DNA of 64,000 nucleotides from Mycobacterium montefiorense. Lineage in GTDB: Bacteria > Actinomycetota > Actinomycetes > Mycobacteriales > Mycobacteriaceae. Made by a program: the position numbers and the translations under genes. Below the pieces are notes generated by a model. It saw nothing but the letters and a program-made list of their open reading frames with translations, was not told the DNA's origin and ran no database searches. Positions within the stretch are counted from its first letter, which is position 1, and the number at the start of each line of letters is the position of its first letter. The stretch lies in NCBI RefSeq assembly GCF_003112775.1, contig NZ_BFCH01000036.1, forward strand, positions 186,001 to 250,000, written 5' to 3'. Positions 61,206 to 64,000 of the stretch are shown one piece after another.

Positions 61206-62245
61206 GGGTGCTGTTGACCGGCGCGGCCGGCTTTATCGGGTCGCGGGTGGACTCGGCGCTGCGCGCTGCCGGCCATCAGGTAGTCGCCGTCGACGTGTTG
61301 TTGCCTGCCGCGCACGGCCCAAACTCGGTGCTGCCGAATGGATGTCATCGGGTCGACGTCCGTGACGGCACGGCGCTGGCCCCGCTGTTGGACGGTGTCG
61401 ATCTGGTGTGTCACCAGGCGGCGATGGTGGGCGCCGGCGTGGACGCTGCCGACGCCCCCGCCTACGGCGGCCACAACGACTACGGCACCACGGTGCTGCT
61501 GGCGCAGATGTTCGCCGCCGGGGTACGCCGCCTGGTACTGGCGTCGTCGATGGTGGTGTACGGGCAGGGCCACTACGCGTGTCCCGATCACGGGCCCGTC
61601 GACCCGCTGCCCCGGCGGCGTGCCGACCTCGACGCCGGCAAGTTCGAGCATCGCTGCCCGGTCTGCGGTGCGCCGGTCAGGTGGCTCCTCGTCAGCGAGG
61701 TTGCCGCCCTGCGGCCGCGCAGCCTGTATGCCGCCAGCAAGACTGCCCAGGAGCACTACGCGCTGGCGTGGTCGGAGTCGATGGGCGGCTCGGTGGTGGC
61801 GTTGCGCTACCACAACGTCTACGGCCCCGGAATGCCGCGCGACACCCCGTATTCAGGAGTGGCGGCGATCTTTCGCTCCGCGTTGGAAAAGGGTGAGCCG
61901 CCAAGGGTTTTCGAGGATGGCGGCCAGATGCGTGACTTCGTCCACGTCGACGACGTGGCGGCCGCCAACCTCGCCGCGGCGGCCCACCTTTGCGCAACGG
62001 ACGGCGCTGGGTTCACGGCGGCCAATGTCTGCTCGGGACGGCCGATTTCGATCCTGCAGGTGGCCACGGCGATCTGCGAGGCACGCAATGAGCCGGTGTC
62101 CCCGGTGATTACCGGGCAGTATCGCAGCGGCGACGTGCGCCACATCGTCGCCGACCCGGCGCGCGCCGCCGAGGTGCTGGGTTTTCGCGCGGCGATCGAT
62201 CCGCGCGACGGGCTGCGGGAGTTCGCGTTCGCGCCGCTGCGCTAA
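61202..62245 (+). CDS. galE3: NAD-dependent epimerase/dehydratase (GalE3) with zinc-knuckle-like insert
   Basis: 347 residues of the extended SDR family. Nucleotide loop LLTGAAGFIGSRV; catalytic Ser region LASSMVVYGQG; YxxxK at Tyr176-Lys180 (SLYAASKTAQEHY). Between them lies an insert with CPDH (Cys127, His130) and HRCPVC (His150, Cys152, Cys155), which looks like a metal-binding knuckle. Sugar-nucleotide substrate unknown. Convergent to the membrane protein gene, 6 bp apart. Confidence 0.88.
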   Translation: MRVLLTGAAGFIGSRVDSALRAAGHQVVAVDVLLPAAHGPNSVLPNGCHRVDVRDGTALAPLLDGVDLVCHQAAMVGAGVDAADAPAYGGHNDYGTTVLLAQMFAAGVRRLVLASSMVVYGQGHYACPDHGPVDPLPRRRADLDAGKFEHRCPVCGAPVRWLLVSEVAALRPRSLYAASKTAQEHYALAWSESMGGSVVALRYHNVYGPGMPRDTPYSGVAAIFRSALEKGEPPRVFEDGGQMRDFVHVDDVAAANLAAAAHLCATDGAGFTAANVCSGRPISILQVATAICEARNEPVSPVITGQYRSGDVRHIVADPARAAEVLGFRAAIDPRDGLREFAFAPLR

Positions 62246-62251
62246 CCCGCG

Positions 62252-63883
62252 TTACGATGGGTTTTGCGGGGGCCGGTAGATCTGGGGCTTGGCGACGGGT
62301 ATCTGCCCGGTGGCCGAGTCGTCACCGCGGAAGATCCGCGGTGACCCGGCCAGTAACGGTATTGCGGTAGTAGGCGATTCGCCGGTGTGGATGCGCGTGG
62401 TCTCGGCCGCCGAGGGCGGGGCAGCGGCGGTCGGAATTCGTGTCGTCGGTGCGTGCGCGTTCTCCGCGACGGCACGCTTGCGGGCGGCGCGGCGCCGTAG
62501 GCGCCGGCGGGTGAAGTGCCCGGTGATGACCGCCGCTACCAGGATGCACAGCGACAGCGCAGCTAGGGCCACGTCGAAGGTGCTGGTGATCTGCTGGGCG
62601 AGATCGTTTCCGTAGACCGGATTCGGCGCGCCCGCATTCGGCGCTTCCAGGAATCGCGGCGCCAGCACGACGCCGACGATGACGCGCGAAATGCTTAGCG
62701 TGGCAACGAGTCCACACAGTGTCGTGATCAGCCGGGCGGATACTGAACCGTCGCCCAGTTTGATCCGTAGCCAGATCGCCAGTGCCGCGGTGGCCACGTC
62801 GAACGCGGCCAGCACCACGCTGTCGTAACGCGAGTACGGGTAGTCCAGGCTCACCGCGACGGCCAGGTCGGTGATCCGCATCGCCACCGATCCCAGGCAC
62901 CAAACGATGATGAGCAGCAAGCCGGTCCGGGCCGCTGCCCGCCAGGCACCCTCCTCGGACGACAAGGTACGGGCACGGCCGAACAGTGTCCGCGGCACGA
63001 AAATCGCGGCGGCCGCTGCCCACGCCAGATAGCCCTCGAAGCCCACGCCCGCCGTCGACGTGTTCTGCGCGATGCCGTGGAACGCGTCGATGTCACGGCC
63101 GGCGGGCAGGAACCAGACGACGACCCCGGCGACCAGCGTCGAGGCCCCCAGCGCGATGGTCGCCAGACGCGTTGCCCGGGTACCGCGAAGCAGCCACCGC
63201 GAGGCGACGAGTACCGCGATAAACGCCACCAAGCCGTACACGGCCGCAGTCGTGATGACCGCGATGTTCTGCTTACCGAAGCCCGCCGAGTCGCCCAGCG
63301 CGTACTTCACTCGCCAGTACAGGGTGAAGCCAAAGCTCAGCGCCGCGGCCAACATCGAGACGTAGCCGATGATCTGAGCGGACCGCTGCCGCCCATCGGA
63401 CGTGTCGTCGTCCGCGGCGGTGGTGTTGCTGGTCGACTGGGTGCTCAGTAGCGCACCGGCGACTCCTAGCCAGGCCCCCGGTCCGACGCCGCCCGGCACG
63501 GTCACGGTCCCACCGAAGCGGACGGTCTCAAACACGTCGAACCCGACGAAGGCGAGCACCAGCAGCAAATAGGGAGCGTTGAGCGCCAGCCGAACCCCGC
63601 GAGTCGTGCGCCCGGAGCCGGGCAAAGCAATCGCGATCAGGGACAGCAGCGTCACCGCGATCAGCACGGCGAACACGGTCGTGTTGCTGTCGGGGATCGC
63701 GATACCGAAGTACAGATTCCACGGCAGCAGCGGCGCGAGGAGCAGTAACACGGCGGCAGTCAGATCGGCGACGATGTTGCGCTGGCGGGCTGGGGCCCCG
63801 GCCGGCGGCGGGCCCGCAGCGGTCTGCTGCGCTGGCCCACCCGTGATGGGGCCGGTGGGCGCCTCTTCGCTGCTCTGACTCAC
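62252..63883 (-). CDS. Polytopic membrane protein (Rv0537c-like)
   Basis: 543 residues. A Pro/Ala-rich N-terminus is followed by about ten hydrophobic helices from residue 38 (VADLTAAVLLLLAPLLPWNLYF) to about 455. A cytoplasmic tail contains a basic RRRLRRRAARKR patch and Thr/Pro-rich repeats of TTRI type, possible serine/threonine kinase sites. No known transporter or enzyme motif recognised. Confidence 0.85.
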   Translation of the reverse strand: MSQSSEEAPTGPITGGPAQQTAAGPPPAGAPARQRNIVADLTAAVLLLLAPLLPWNLYFGIAIPDSNTTVFAVLIAVTLLSLIAIALPGSGRTTRGVRLALNAPYLLLVLAFVGFDVFETVRFGGTVTVPGGVGPGAWLGVAGALLSTQSTSNTTAADDDTSDGRQRSAQIIGYVSMLAAALSFGFTLYWRVKYALGDSAGFGKQNIAVITTAAVYGLVAFIAVLVASRWLLRGTRATRLATIALGASTLVAGVVVWFLPAGRDIDAFHGIAQNTSTAGVGFEGYLAWAAAAAIFVPRTLFGRARTLSSEEGAWRAAARTGLLLIIVWCLGSVAMRITDLAVAVSLDYPYSRYDSVVLAAFDVATAALAIWLRIKLGDGSVSARLITTLCGLVATLSISRVIVGVVLAPRFLEAPNAGAPNPVYGNDLAQQITSTFDVALAALSLCILVAAVITGHFTRRRLRRRAARKRAVAENAHAPTTRIPTAAAPPSAAETTRIHTGESPTTAIPLLAGSPRIFRGDDSATGQIPVAKPQIYRPPQNPS

Positions 63884-64000
63884 GGTTCCCCCCGGGTATC
63901 GAGGACGGCTACTGACGGCCCAAATTCGCTTTGGCGGCCGGGGAACCCCCTGCCGAGGCGACTTCGTTGCTTACTTGGAAACATAATCTCCGTTCGGACG

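Overview
The window is GC-rich mycobacterial chromosome. Gene order and protein sequences follow the Mycobacterium tuberculosis block Rv0485 to Rv0537c (names recalled from memory). It is not M. tuberculosis itself: several genes of that block are missing (the Rv0488 LysE gene, Rv0492c, Rv0494, mmpS2/mmpL2, PE_PGRS6) and other genes are present, so a non-tuberculosis, probably slow-growing Mycobacterium is the best guess.

Layout. 1-8 kb: ROK-type regulator, mshA (mycothiol), a YbjN-like protein, gpmA, the senX3-regX3 two-component pair and a lone PPE gene preceded by a duplicated operator-like element. 8-20 kb: conserved hypotheticals, exopolyphosphatase, proC, an excisionase-type HTH protein, the 33-residue ribosomal protein bS22, galE2, an acyltransferase, cmaA2 (mycolic acid cyclopropanation), a MaoC-type dehydratase and serB1. 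20.2-32.6 kb: a lower-GC accessory island where M. tuberculosis has mmpS2/mmpL2. 33-39 kb: glutaredoxin-like gene, then hemA-hemC-hemD-hemB. 39-50 kb: small membrane proteins, a STAS protein, two acyltransferases, a GDSL lipase, an esterase, an ssuD/MFS pair and gabP. 50-58 kb: hemL, a histidine phosphatase and the system II cytochrome c maturation operon (thioredoxin-like ccsX, ccdA, resB, ccsA), then a ParA-like ATPase and two small membrane proteins. 58-64 kb: fabH, menA, mtnP, galE3 and a large membrane protein.

The island is the interesting part. It is a decayed type VII (ESX-1-like) locus. On the minus strand it has PE, PPE68-like, esxB-like, esxA-like, espG-like and Esp-like genes, an eccA N-terminal fragment and eccCb; on the plus strand there is a 5'-truncated eccE. 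esxA, esxB and espG each carry exactly one in-frame stop codon, and eccCb has a one-base frameshift, whereas PE, PPE and the Esp-like gene are open. An arginine-type ADP-ribosyltransferase domain lies at the left edge. In the middle, between two copies of a 224-bp direct repeat derived from eccE and beside broken IS3-family remnants, is one uninterrupted 642-codon gene. It fuses a tRNA-dependent cyclodipeptide synthase (all NYH-type catalytic residues present) to a CYP121-like cytochrome P450. In M. tuberculosis the two activities are separate proteins (Rv2275 and CYP121/Rv2276, the mycocyclosin pathway). This single-chain version is the best candidate for an undescribed system in the window.
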